The translations under genes and the position numbers were made by a program. Positions 13,301 to 25,625 of a DNA stretch of 64,000 nt are shown piece after piece (position 1 is the stretch's first letter; every line of letters begins with the position of its first letter). The stretch covers positions 2,230,852 to 2,294,851 of the forward strand of contig OZ026550.1 in the NCBI GenBank assembly GCA_964020155.1. The letters run 5' to 3'. The notes under the pieces were generated by a model. It was not told the origin of the DNA and did not search any database. It saw only the letters and a program-made list of their open reading frames with translations. The DNA is from Chondrilla cf. caribensis (Eukaryota; Porifera; Demospongiae; Chondrillida; Chondrillidae).

Positions 13301-15873
13301 TTCTCCCTCACCTACTCCTCCCCCATCGCCTACTACTACCCCAGGCCCTATCCTTCCACGCTGCGATCGTAAAGCAAAAGAGTTTATCAATATGAGGGAG
13401 TGCAGTGCTGGATTGGATCTACGATCTGCACTTATTTTTGCTCAACCACTCTCATCCTGTGAGCACCAGTTATTTTATTCAAGGTTTTGCCGGTCTCAGA
13501 AATGCTTGAACAGATTGGTGAACCTACTGGAGGTATGTCTCAGTGAAGCTGGACTGGATAAAAGGAACGTCTCTGCGGTATGTAATCAGTAGTAATGATA
13601 TTTTTGCACCAATTGCACAAATGTATATGTACCTCTTTCACTCACACATGTATGTATAATATTTTAACAGTATTTTAGCTTGATTCAACATAATTTAATT
13701 TGTGTTTCATTTGACGTTATTTGCTTGATAATTGACGTAGTTTTCACAAAATTTAGTTTTAATCCAAACACATCATCTCTACAAACAGCCCAAATATGTT
13801 CTGAAATATAAGTCAAGATGTATTTTGTTAAAATCGTTTAATTCTCATTCCTCACCTACTATTTATTGTTCAGAAGTGATGTTATGATGTTATTTGAACA
13901 TGTGAAATAAGTTAGGGATTAAAGCAGTTTGTACTTCTAAATTAGTATCATCACTGTTCATTGTACTTTTCCTGAAAGAGATAGTTGGGTGATGATTTTC
14001 ATTGGTACAAAAATAACCTTCTTAGTAACTAACTACTAACCTACTAACATACTTAAATTAACCTAATTTACTGGGTGCCTAGAATAGTAGCCTCTGGCTA
14101 AAGGCCTCCCCAGGATAAATAAGCTTTCCTATCCTATCCTATCCTAACACCAACAAGGACACAATCAAGTGCATTAAAAAGTCCGTCAATAGATTCTGAG
14201 CATTAACTTTGCCAAATTAAACAAAAAGTGCTCAACCAATTGAAATGCTGTAGGCATATCATGTATCGAAACAATCTGGAAATTATTCTTCTTGGTATAG
14301 TATACACTAGTCTTATGAAATACTATTATTGTTATTCTCTTTACAGTGGTGTATTGATCATTACCAGGCCTAGGTACACCAGCCTGAGTATACATTGAAA
14401 AGTGTTTACCCTATGTACGTATATCCATATCATTATTAGATTCTAGACCGAGCGATTCTCTTGGACACAAAGTTGCATTGTGCCAAGGATTCCGAACGTA
14501 AGGACTTTTGTGGAGTGATGTTCCCAGAGTTTTCCAGGCCTTCGGAAAGGGTAAGTAAAATTTAATGTAGTGTGGCAAACAAATGAAGACAGGTACTTTT
14601 AACCATATGCACGTCTATAAGAGGACAACTTCCACATACAGTATGATATTATAAGAATACAAGCACAACCAACAACACATGACAATCTATCGTGTGATAC
14701 ACTGCAAATAATAGTGAGCTCATTGGCATTGGGTATATTTCTGTACTATAAAATATTCTAACAACCAATCTATACATTGCAGGGCTGGTGCAACTGGTAC
14801 GGCTATTGGCCATGGCCGTACCAGTTTCTGGCCATGGCCTTAAACAATTAATAAATCACTGATTAAGTTCATGACAGCAATTGAAGATTATAACCTTTAC
14901 TAACTATTATAAGTATTCTACCAGTAGCAAATGTAACATTCTCCCCATCATAATCACTGAAATTTTCGTTCACAATTTTCATCAAACTAAGCTTCAAAAT
15001 CTGATACTCTACTTGAAGTGACCAGATTAAATTTTACTGTATACTCGAAAAATGCGTGAGATTCCAGAGTGATATAATGGTTTGGAAATATTATATGCTA
15101 TGTACTCCTGACTTCGAAAGGTTAATAATTTAATGTCTATATAATTGCACAATATGTTCGTGTGTTTCCAGAATTTGTTCATTAATGAATACATTTAAGT
15201 CATTAACGATCATTTATATACAGCAATTTTCTACTTTATCAGCCTCCATTCAACCTCACTTGTGCTATTCAAGAAAACTCTGTAGCATGTGCTTCTGACC
15301 AAGAATGTGTTGATGTGAGTTTTAAGTGTAATTTGCATTCTTCACTTATTTTCTTGTTATAATATTATATTGACTGATCATACAGTTTGTGCTAATACAG
15401 ATGTATACAACACTGCACACACAAGCATGCATGCACAAATATACACACACATACCAAAACACACATCTTATATCTTGTGTATAGGCTGTGAACAGTGCTA
15501 TTGATCACTATGGATGCTGCCTGTCAAGGTTTCTGAAGATTACTCTGAAGTGCGTTGTAGTGCACTCAACTCATGACTACTGTGGATCATGTGCAGTATT
15601 CCATGTGTTTTAACCGTCAACATTATGTTAAATTTAATTCTACAAATTACTGTTGAACCACTGACAGGTTACAGACATTGATGTAAGTCCTCTCCACATG
15701 CAGGGTGGATCCACAAGACCTTTATGAAAGATGTGGAGTCAACCCTCCTGATCCATGCCGTACCAAGCTGAAGGATGTACGTTGCTCATCCACCATCACT
15801 CATTATTGCTTCTTCATTTCAACATAATATAATTTCCGAATGTTCTCTCAATCTGTAGCCAAGGAAAAATTGA
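10353..15873 (+). CDS. Gene 1: two-module Cys-rich secreted preproprotein (subfamily A)
   Basis: Family not recognised. Exons: 10353-10724, 10889-10993, 11418-11474, 11823-11890, 12518-12572, 12772-12810, 13227-13577, 14440-14550, 15243-15314, 15485-15549, 15704-15776, 15859-15873. Predicted product 460 residues. Residues 1 to about 21 are a signal peptide (MFLKMNLSFFVVALLVSTTA); a charged propeptide ends at RLPR near residue 59. Module A has 14 cysteines (C-x10-C-x28-C-x4-C-x10-C, then C-x8-C, three Cys, Cys-Cys, C-x7-C). The linker of about 50 residues is Pro/Ser/Thr-rich. Module B has 15 cysteines with the same C-x28-C-x4-C-x10-C, Cys-Cys and C-x7-C. Sequons NGT (exon 2) and NLT (exon 9) are conserved. 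Intron phases are 0 except phase 2 after exons 4 and 10. The exon 10 donor is gtgcgt. All splice sites, and the lack of internal stops, agree with paralogues. Role unknown; extracellular by inference. Confidence 0.85.
11126..11245 (+). repeat. Partial GGGGCTGC-family repeat in intron 2 of gene 1
   Basis: Shares the core and the GAAGTTATTACGTTCATC block with 171-270 at the same intronic position, which marks the gene 0/gene 1 duplication as later than this insertion. Confidence 0.6.
14050..14152 (+). mobile_element. Probable LINE/SINE 3' tail in intron 7 of gene 1
   Basis: A segment absent from the same intron of gene 0. It ends in CCCCAGGATAAATAAGC followed by TATCC-type tandem repeats to about 14146. 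A GGATAAATAA motif running into a pentamer array resembles CR1/L2-type non-LTR 3' ends. Only the tail is present; no open frame. Confidence 0.45.
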
Positions 15874-17361
15874 TGAGAATCTACTGAAACTCAAGTCTCC
15901 AAGAAGTACTCGCCACACTATAAATAGCATTAAGTAGATTAACACTATAGACACACACACGTAAAACTATATAATACTATAGGATTGGTATGTACTAAGG
16001 ATTAAAATTGAAATTTGAATAGGTATTGTGCTACATATTGGGTAATAAAAACTGATACAGCAACAATGAAAGTTTGTAATGATAATATTTGATCGATAAT
16101 GTCATTTGCCTGTGTTTATAATAGTGAAACTGCACTATGTCACAACACAGTCATTAAAGTTGAATATAATATTCATAGCAGATACATAATATTTACATGT
16201 GCCAATTGTTATTCTACCACCACAACACATTTCATGCCAATATCATAGTCAAAAACTAGTGTTATACAGTAAGAGTAACATCACATCACCTGAGTCATGG
16301 TAAACTCTGCAATAATTATTAGTTTGTGTACGTAAGTTCTGTGATGTAATTATGTAGCTTCTCAAAACACGTATGGTCCACATGGCAACTGTACCGTATT
16401 CTCAGACTGATGCTCATGCATGCAGAGATAATGCTAATATGAGATATATATACAGTTGCCATCATAATTCCTCACTAGGTACATATTGGGGTACAGACAT
16501 ATGATGTCACAGATTATGACACATTATTTGCAAGGCTTTGTTCTCATGTTACTCTATCTGTTGGTAGACATAATAGAAATATATGTATTACATGTATATG
16601 TTCTGCATAATTAAGAACATGGACACTGATAGTAAGGTGTCTACAGTAGTAAATAGGTAGATTATATCTAGACATCTAACCCTGCGCGTGGTCAAATTCA
16701 GTATACATTGTCATTATGAATATTTCAACAGAATTATGTATGTAAGTATAATAGTCACCAGCTTAGCTGCTAACAACATTTCATGCAAAGTGCTATTCTC
16801 TGAGCTAGTAGTGGAAATGGAGTACATGCCTACTTGCATGCATGATTGTCACACATGTCTGATCAGCTTGTTGATACATCAATGATTACTAACTCGGCAA
16901 TGCTATGTGTGATTACACTACGGGAGATTGCCAAATTTGTGGTTCAGTTGAGATTTCACAATGACCTACTCCTCCATTACCTTATGAGGCAAGTCATTAT
17001 CAAGTCTGTACTGATTTGTGCACATCCCTTTGCCTAATATATAAATCACCTAGCTATGAGCATCCTGAATGAAACAGCTGTAGGATGTCATGTTGGATGT
17101 ACCCGGGCTGTATGTGTAATTTCCTGCTTAATTGTTTCCTCCATATGATGACCTGTACTTGTGGTGGTGTATGTTGCAGTACGTTGTTGGCTTCCGAGTT
17201 CAGTGTTACAGGGAATTGTACAATACAGTATACAGTATACCAGTCCAATTATTATTATCATCATTGTACCTGTCAATATAATAACCATATAATTATTATA
17301 ATAACAAGGATGTGTGTATGTGTATGTGTATGAGTGTGTGTGTGTGTGCTGGTGTGCATGC

Positions 17362-17412
<51 letters not shown>

Positions 17413-18720
17413 CGTGTGTTTGTGTGTGTGTATGTGTGTGTATGTTGGGTATTGTGAGAAACCATGTGGAAGTGAGTCCACATTTCAATACATGATGTAT
17501 CTGTTCATTTAATCAATAATTATTACTTTAATTTTTTAATGACCATGACACAGTAAGTAAGATTATCCCCGCTGTCACATGTGGAACTAAAACACTCCAC
17601 AACTGATCTAGTAGCGTAAATCAGATTCAATCCAGTTTCAAAATCAAACTTTCTCACCTCCAAGTTGTGAAACTGAGTTCATCCAGGTTGAATGTGTCCA
17701 TGTGAATTGGGTCTATGTGTTCGAAAATTCTTTGTTTATCTGTGTTTCATTCTTGATTTGTATGTGTCCACTCATCCACATGATTGTTAATGAATGTAAG
17801 GATTACTAATATGAATACAGATTTTATATCCCATGGGGATTTAGTTCTTGCTTCGTACAATTTTGAGATGATTTAAAAATGAGTACGGCATGTACATTGA
17901 ATGCCTGGTCTCATCATACTTGCTGTACACATGGCAGTGACATGATTGATGAAGTCCTCACTTTCAAGTCAGAAGCTCTGTGTAGTCTCTTAATCTTATT
18001 ATGTGAGCCCCTACACTGCTTTGTTTCCATGGATACCTTTGTAGCATCAACAGCAGACACTATATGCATGGCTTCACTTGTGACTCAAATTACAATCTGG
18101 TTAAACTCATAATATCCAATTTCACCTTCCTCATTAGAAGACTATCATGTACCTGTGCTGACTAAGACCCATCCCACCACCTTCAAGGATCTATTTTTAG
18201 AAGTGACTATTTATAGCACACTATAAACCTATGAGTGTATGTGTATTTTGAAAAATTTGAGAATTTTCAAGTATCTATTTTTAGAAGGGACTATTTATAG
18301 CACATTATTAACCTATAAGTGTATGTGTATTTTGAAAATGTTCAAGTATCTATTTATAGAAGGGACTATTTATAGCACGCTATAAACCCATAAGTGTATG
18401 CTTATTCTGAAAATTAGAGAATGTTCGCAATGTATAAAAATATACTGTTATAAAGAATAGTTTGTTATAGAGTATGAAAATGCATATTATACGCCATTAG
18501 CTTTGATAGCTAAACTTATAATCCATGAATAGCCTTGCAATAACATTAAGGTAAACCCTATCAGTTGCATCATCACAGAGAAGTGGTTGATTGTTCAACC
18601 TCAAGCTACATTTTCATTGAATTTCGAATACAAATCCATTTTCCTCCTATATAGCATGCATACACATAATTTTATATGATTCAAAGTGAATGAATGACAT
18701 CACTTCATGCTGTAAGGTAG
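15874..18720. other. 3' flank of gene 1 and spacer before gene 2
   Basis: A polyadenylation-type AATAAA is at 16044-16049. A GT microsatellite with interruptions covers about 17331-17440. From 17030 on the sequence matches the flank upstream of gene 3 (25790 on), including a near-identical block at 17879-18112 versus 26712-26945 whose open frame is not preserved as a gene elsewhere. At 18190-18370 a short unit around GAAGGGACTATTTATAGCAC repeats three times (twice to three times also at 27020-27140). No gene seen. Confidence 0.6.
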
Positions 18721-18724
18721 TAAT

Positions 18725-18933
18725 GGCCTGCATGTTAGGTTCAAACCTATAACTAACAGGTTATGGTCTGTACAGTATAATACTCTGCACATGAAGTGAA
18801 GTCATAATATGTTGTGGCACTGTGCAGGCCCTGACCTGTTTACACTGTCAACATGACATCACTGACACATGTATGGATTCAGGAAGGTATAAAAGCAGCA
18901 GGTGCAGACGGTATTGTCACAATTCCTTGCTCA
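18725..18933 (+). promoter_or_regulatory. Gene 2 promoter
   Basis: TATAAAAG at 18888-18895. A TTGTCACAATT initiator-like site puts the start near 18919 (+31) and leaves a 5' UTR of about 15 bases. The CRE/AP-1-like TGACATCA and CACATG elements lie at about 18853-18871. A weak dyad with GTTAGGTT and AACAGGTT lies near 18735-18770. Confidence 0.75.
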
Positions 18934-20744
18934 ATGTTCTTAGAGATGAAACTTATCTTCTTTGTTGTTGCCCTACTTGTCAGCACTACTGCTGCCTTGG
19001 AGAAGGACCACTTGGAGAAATTGAAGGTTGCCAGCCGTGAACTCAAGCTCGCTGATCATTTTAAGGCTGAAGGAATCAGCCCTGGTAACTTGGCTAGAGT
19101 ACGTAGAGGTTTTGACCCTCAGTGTTACAATGCTGGACTTCAAGTAGCGGAAAAGTGCCCATTCAATAGTTCTGACTTCATTGATGCATATACTGCCAGC
19201 GAGGCAGATGCTTTGACTCTCAAACGAATGAACGACATCCTCTGCACCAATGATGATTGTTACAATGCTCTTCTCAATGTCTACAAAACCTGTATTGACC
19301 TTCAGGTAAACATTTATTCTCAAAATCGTGTATATTATGTGAAACATATGTTGTTAATGTTTTTCACATTTTCTCCTGTGATTTCTTTGTACAATAATAC
19401 TCTATTTCATTGAACCATAGCTATGAACGTATATGCCGATGGATATTAACCACTTATTGTCTCCACTTTGACAGTTCTTTGTCCAAACATTTGAGGATGA
19501 AAATGAGTTGAACTGCAAAGTTAATGCCAATGGGACGTACTGCTTGGAAGCATCTTTGGCTATTTCTGATAACACTTCTGTGAGTTCTTTGAATTTGCCT
19601 GTGTTTCTAGAGATAACTAGAGTATATATATGGCCTATACCATGCCATATCTGTTTTAGAACAATGGCTAAGTGATTTTATATACATATATATGATTCAC
19701 CTAAAATTTATTACAGTAACAGTAGATATCCAAAGTTATCTAAGCTCATTGTTAGTTTGGTTTACCTGATCCTGACGAATGTGACTGGACCGATGAGATT
19801 ATTGTACACTAGTAAGTGAGCCCACCTTTGGCAGGCTCACCTGCTACGGCGAGTCGTTCGCATCTTCGCTGGTGACAACAGAGGGTAGTTGCTATAACGA
19901 TGGTAAGTTTAAATTTGATCGTTGCACGGCAGCCAACCGAATCGCCCGATAACCGGAAGTCACTGGGACGATAATTAAAAATGGCCATCATCCGCGAAGG
20001 AAAAACCGGAAATCGACGGTTCTCCTCATGGACAGTTAGGCGGTCGATTTTAACCAGCGGAGGACACTTCCCGATCTGTACTTTGTAATCCTTGAGAGTT
20101 TGGCGGCGCCCCGTGCAGTAGTTTTTGCCCAAATCGCGAACAACCAATTTCAAACGAACTGAATTTTATATATAGATTACAAAGTGATTGTGTCAAAATG
20201 TGTGATCATAGTGTGTTATTAGTGCTAAATTTAAAAGTGAATTACTGCTAAATCAACTTTTGATATTATACATATTTAATCACTACATGAACCTACAACA
20301 ACAGGAAATAAAATGCATGTCACATGAGAATGATACTCTGCACATGGCTTGAGTTTTTGAGCTAATATGTACATGGCCTCATAATGCCAACATCAAGGTG
20401 CCAACCAGGATCAACTAGCTCATAGACTGCTAGTGTTAGCTATAGCTATGTAATTATGAGTAGTGGATTATTATTTACCGACTTTAACACACTACGTAAT
20501 ATCTCTGCTTGGCCGTGAATCTTTGATTCTTCCCAAACAGGGCAAGACTTATCTTCCACATTTCCGTGGTTATCTTCTAGGCAATAAAAGTTTCCTTGGT
20601 AGAAAGGACAGTTGTAGAATTTTGACCCAAATTGGTAATATTCTTTTTTTTGACAATGTACTGGAAGGCCTCAAAAAAGGAAAAGGCCTTCTAGCACATA
20701 GGCAAAGAAATGAATATTACCAATTTGGGTCAAAACTCCTTTAG

Positions 20745-20801
<57 letters not shown>

Positions 20802-23800
20802 GCATTTGCTAGTTAAGAAATTACTACTAAAATCTTTATTTTTATTCTGAATCAAGAGTCAGTGTTTCCTATCCATTACAACATGTCGAAGTGATCGAGT
20901 ATGCTATGAGGTATGTGTGTAATGAAATCTAGTAAATGTCTATGTAAGATCATGTTAATACATTTACACACCGTACAGCTGTATGTTACCATACCATCAA
21001 CAACCAGCTGTGCGGCATACAAAATTACTGTGTGGCAGTACAAAATACAAGCCAGTTGATGTTCATAAGCATCTATTGGAATGTGCAATGATAATTAATA
21101 GATTGCGGAATATGGAAGATTTCTTCTGAATTCCGTGACATTGTACACAATTTTTCATGCAATCTTTGATGTCAGCATTATATTTTCATTTTGCAGCACT
21201 TCAAAAACTTGATTGCGAGATATGGATGTTGTATGAAAGAAATAATGGACCTCAGGCTTGCATTGTACGTACATCACAATGAACTAATATAACACCCATA
21301 GCAGACCTTTATTAGTATATTGGAGCTTGCAATTCATAACATATTGTTCTATATTATACTATTTTATTAGACTGAATACCGTATAACTGGAAATATTGGC
21401 GGTCATTATATTTTGGTAGTTTGGTGGTTTGATCGACTACCTCCAACATAATATTCACCATAATAATAGCACCCGTGCAAAACGTCGGGATTACGTCACA
21501 ATAAAGTGAAGTAATCCTGACGTTGCGCGTCTGTGTGGCTCAAATAATCATGGCGATGTATCGGTACTTCAAGAGAAAGGTACGGATTTCTGACAGTCTA
21601 CCTTATTACAACCTGGGCTTGCCATCCGTCAAAAAAAAAAAACGCCAATACCCCAAAATTCAACAATCCCGCCAAATATTCTGTCCGCCAATATTTCTGG
21701 TTATACGGTAGGTGGCTGTGGGGCTTTTCCATACCTATGCACTAATTTGAAAGTGAATGAAGGAATGAAAACCTTTATTAATAATAAGAATTGGTCATAA
21801 TATTTTCATGGTAATAATCATTATTTCATTGAGTGGGAATTTTCAACTGTTCCTTTGAGATTTTGTACTACTGAGTCCCCATGTACTATAATTTCACGGC
21901 TTCACTTTACAGTTCTATTCACTCCAGTTTACATTGTGCACATTGTTACATATGAGTTGTTTTATGTAGTAGTTTGTAGGTGGTCCACGGCCTGTAAGAG
22001 TATTATAATCTTAATATAATTATTATTATATTATAATACCTGTATAATAATATGTGATGTTTATTCTCTATCACACAGCCTGACTAACTTTGATTTCTTT
22101 GAATTTTGTGATTTGAACAATCCTGGGAATTGCGTAAGTGGAGCAATTGATGTGTTATATTATGTGCATCTGGTATATCATGTCAGATCAATCCTCCATT
22201 TCCACAACAATGATTATCAGACTGAGTGTTTCCCAATACTTTTGGCTAACTCACACCCTACATTTATGCGCATGTATGTACTTTAATATCTTAAAATATT
22301 TCGGGGTTTTGGGATACAAGTGGTATGTTTTTAGCTTCTGCAGCCTTCCACAAATATATCGAAAGTGACACCATCTGTCTCTGTAAGTTCATAGGCATGT
22401 ATAAGTCACACACATAGGTGTTCATAGTAAATAGATCGACTGATTCATTAAACTCTTGGAATTACATGAGTATCATGCTCTTATTATATTCGCTTATCAT
22501 TGGATAAAGATTCCATTTATGTATGTGACACTGTTTTATCATTCATATTATAAATGTTGATTATCATTGATGATAGAGATTTTTATATTATGTCAAGTTT
22601 CTTTTCAACTCTACCTATTCCTTATGCATAAAGTATAATGTAAAGAGGACATTGTGTTCTAATTCAGATTGTTGCAGATAAGTGATGAATCACAAATAAT
22701 TATTCTCAAATGTGAATTCACCATAGCATTTTCATATTGAATCTTTTTTGTCTTATTGTTGTAGCCCTCTACTTCAACCACTTCTTCCTCAACATCTCCA
22801 CCACCTACTTTTCCTACTGAATCACCTTCTACTTCTTCACCTACTCCTCTCCCATTGCCTACTACTCCCTCTGGCCCTATGCATCCACGCTGCAATCGTA
22901 AAGCTACAGAGTTTATCAACATGAGGGAGTGCAGTGCTGGAGTGAACATACGATCTCCAATATTATTTGCTCAACAACTCGAATCCTGTGAGGTGCAGTT
23001 ATTTATATCAAGGTTATGCCGTTCTCAGAAATGTCTGAACAGATTTGTGGACTTGGCGGAAACATGTCTCAATGAAACTGGAGTGGATAAACAGAGAATC
23101 TCTGAGGTGATCAGTAATATTATCAACTTGTGCAATGTTCCAAAAATATGCACCATTTTCACATATTATATTATATACAATATAAGACTAATATTATATT
23201 TATATATTATTTTAGATTGATTTAAGTCATTTGTGTTTCATTTGACATTTGTTCCTTAATAACAGACATAGTTTTGATAATTGATCCCCATTATTTGGTA
23301 TACAGACAGTGCAGATTGGTTCTTGTATACAAATAAAGTTGCCTTAGTTTCGAAGTTTAATTCTTATTCCTCCCCTTTTAATTGTTACTAACGAAGGTGA
23401 TGATGTTATTCAAATTGAAGTAAATCTGGCGTTAAACCTCCTTGTTGGTTAATTCATAATTGCTGATTATTATATACTTCCTTGAAAAAGTTAGTTGTAC
23501 AACAGTTTTCCTTAGTACAAAGTGAGTGACTGATGAAAACACCATTGAGAAGTCCTTATTAATTTGATTGTTTGTCACATAAGCGTTAAACCAATGCAAT
23601 AATGTTGTAGTTTACCAATCTGAATCAATTATATTCTTCATGGTATATGCATGACATACCATAATGAAATGACATAGTAACAATAGTTACTATGTTCCCA
23701 GAGGTGTAAGCACTACTCTTAATCATTACCTTTGCACCAGTATTTGAATATTGTTTACCATACCTTTAATTAGACGCTAGATCGAGTGATTCTCTTATAC

Positions 23801-24867
23801 TCAAAGTTGTACTGTGCTAAGGATTCTGAGCGTAAGGACTTCTGTGGAGTGATGTTTCCTGAGTTTTTCAACCCTTTGAAACCAGTAAGTAAGAATTAAA
23901 TGTAATAGGGCAAACAAATAAAACGGTTGCTTAAACCAGGTCTATGTATAACAGAACAACCTTCACATACAATTTTATAAATACATGTACATGCCAACAG
24001 TACATGACAATCCAAACATGTGTTACATTGAACATTATAGTAACCCTAGGTACCTAGGATATTTCTGTTGTAACATAAGAATATAACATGTAATATATAA
24101 TGTAAGAATATAACATGAAGCAATACATTATATTTCACAGTTGGCAGTCTACTCTGCTATAGCTACTGAAATAAATGCTTAATTTAATTTAATTCTGGAA
24201 GAGAAAAATACTGTATACTATATATTACGTAATTCTGACTTTGAAATTTGTTCACAATAAAACATGCATACTGGACATATTATTGACATAATTGCATTTA
24301 TTAATGTATAGATCGAAGTGGATAATCAATATTCATACAAATTATTCAATCCTGTTCCAGCCTCGTCCAGTCAACCTCGACTGTGCTATTCATGAAGTCA
24401 CTGGATCATGTTCTACTAATCAAGAATGTGTGGATGTGAGTAGTAAGTGTAGTTTGAATTCTGCATTTGCGTTCAGACTATTGGGTGATCGTGATTTGTG
24501 CAAATATGTCAATGTGAAAACACATCATGTGCATGCATGCACCACACACACAAATACACACAAACCTGTCATAATAATTATTATACATACACACAATGTT
24601 GAAATTTTGGACATCTTGTACTTTAATGACAGCATGTGGAAAAGAATTATTAAATTGTAAATGAAGTATTTGCACTACATGATATTATGGATACATTATA
24701 TGTATGAACCTCCCAAATATATCTTCTTGTATAGGCTGTGAACAGTGCTGTTGATCACTATGGATGCTGCTTGTCAAGGTTTCTCAAGATTGCTTTGAAG
24801 TATGTTTTTGAACTTTGCTTAGAGCTTGTTCAATTTTTTTATTATTGTTAGTAGTGTGGTTCATCTC

Positions 24868-24909
<42 letters not shown>

Positions 24910-25185
24910 TGCTCAGTATCCAGTGTTTTATTAACTGTCAATATTAGTAATCTTGTACAAATAATTTCTGATGAAGTGCTGACAGGTTACAGTCATTGAT
25001 GTAAGACCTCTCCACATGCAGTGTGGATGCACAAGACCTTTATGAAGGATGTGGAGTCAACCCTCCTGACCCATGCCGTACCAAGCTGAAGGATGTACGT
25101 TGCTCATCAAGATCATTCATTAGTTACCTCATTATTTCATATTCCTTCTAAATTCTCTCTCAAACTGTAGCCAAGGAAAATTTGA
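18934..25185 (+). CDS. Gene 2: two-module Cys-rich secreted preproprotein (subfamily A)
   Basis: Exons: 18934-19305, 19475-19579, 20857-20910, 21197-21264, 22079-22133, 22344-22382, 22765-23106, 23774-23884, 24361-24435, 24735-24799, 25022-25094, 25171-25185; 457 residues. Signal peptide MFLEMKLIFFVVALLVSTTA; propeptide ends RVRR, a furin-type site, directly before GFDPQCYNAGL. Both modules keep every family cysteine. The linker is Ser/Thr/Pro-rich. The exon 7 donor is a weaker gtgatc. The C-terminus is PRKI rather than PRKN. I chose 18934 because every paralogue starts MFL at this position; the longer open frame from 18853 would run through the TATA box. Introns are the longest in the array because intron 2 holds a GC-rich insertion and a hairpin repeat and intron 4 holds a TA-flanked element. 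Function unknown. Confidence 0.85.
19808..20165. mobile_element. GC-rich insertion in intron 2 of gene 2, class unknown
   Basis: About 350 bases absent from the same place in gene 3, where the intron reads straight from TTATTGTA to GATTGTGTCAAAAT (about 28640-28680). It is CpG-rich, unlike its surroundings. A 114-codon minus-strand open frame (19809-20153) resembles nothing I know. No clear terminal inverted repeats or target duplication were found. It could be a non-autonomous element or a retrocopied 5' exon. Confidence 0.5.
20619..20735. repeat. Intronic hairpin repeat in intron 2 of gene 2
   Basis: Arms ATTTTGACCCAAATTGGTAA and its complement TTACCAATTTGGGTCAAAA, extended by TACTGGAAGGCC / GGCCTTCTAG, enclose an A-rich loop. 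Gene 3 has the same hairpin at 29102-29219. The AATATTC part of this left arm has an expanded T tract. Confidence 0.7.
20742..20799. repeat. TA microsatellite in intron 2 of gene 2
   Basis: Uninterrupted (TA)n directly after the hairpin repeat; gene 3 has only a short TATATAATATTATG here. Confidence 0.9.
21379..21708. mobile_element. 330-base TIR element with TA target duplication, intron 4 of gene 2
   Basis: Ends are inverted repeats of about 24 bases (left CCGTATAACTGGAAATATTG, right complement CCGTATAACCAGAAATATTG), flanked by TA at 21377-21378 and 21709-21710. The paralogous intron in gene 3 has the empty site with one TA at 29825-29826. A TA duplication and simple ends fit a non-autonomous Tc1/mariner-type element. 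There is no transposase; the short frame at 21523-21711 is not a known protein. Confidence 0.85.
24872..24907. repeat. TA microsatellite in intron 10 of gene 2
   Basis: (TA)n of about 36 bases; shorter or absent at this place in paralogues. Confidence 0.9.
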
Positions 25186-25419
25186 TAAGAATCTACTGAA
25201 CCTCAAGTTATTCAAGAAGTAGTCACTACACTAGTAATAGCATTGAATAGATAAACCCTATAGACACACACGTAGAGCTATACTTTAAACAAGGCAACTG
25301 ATAATTAAAATGTTCATTGTATTATCCTAAATTAGATGAATTAATAATAATTGGGATGCAAAAAGTCAACAACCTTGCATGCACTTAAAATATATTAACA
25401 CTATTATATTATGTATATA

Positions 25420-25625
25420 TAGCATCCGTTACCATAGAAACAGTACTATTATACAGCAATTTTATAATGTATAAAGCGCTAGCTACATTATAATGTGTTA
25501 GCAATGGATGCTATACTAGTTAAGACATGGACACTCGGGCAGTATGACATATAAAATACACGCACCCTCGGGACTCGGTATTTTATATGTCATAATGCCC
25601 TCGTGCCCATGTCTTAACCACTAAA
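25420..25625. repeat. Two-part foldback element, copy A (inverted orientation)
   Basis: Contains a unit bounded by TAGCATCCGTTACC and GGATGCTA and a second unit bounded by TTAAGACATGGACAC and its complement ending GTCTTAACCA. Copies B (36642-36869) and C (44403-44556) carry the same parts in the opposite order. It lies in the 3' flank of gene 2. Confidence 0.65.

Noticed and set aside
17088..17512. His/Thr-rich and Cys/Val-rich frames over GT repeats (also 26066-26352, 4166-4536)
   Set aside because: Six-frame products of a dinucleotide microsatellite.
17879..18112. 77-residue frame conserved at 26712-26945
   Set aside because: The sequence is conserved because the whole flank is duplicated; the frame is not kept in the equivalent flanks of genes 4-6.
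18853..18933. Longer in-frame N-terminus (MTSLTHVW...) for gene 2, also at 27618 and 39387 for genes 3 and 4
   Set aside because: The extension reads through the conserved TATA box and initiator and would bury the signal peptide; paralogues agree on the MFL start.
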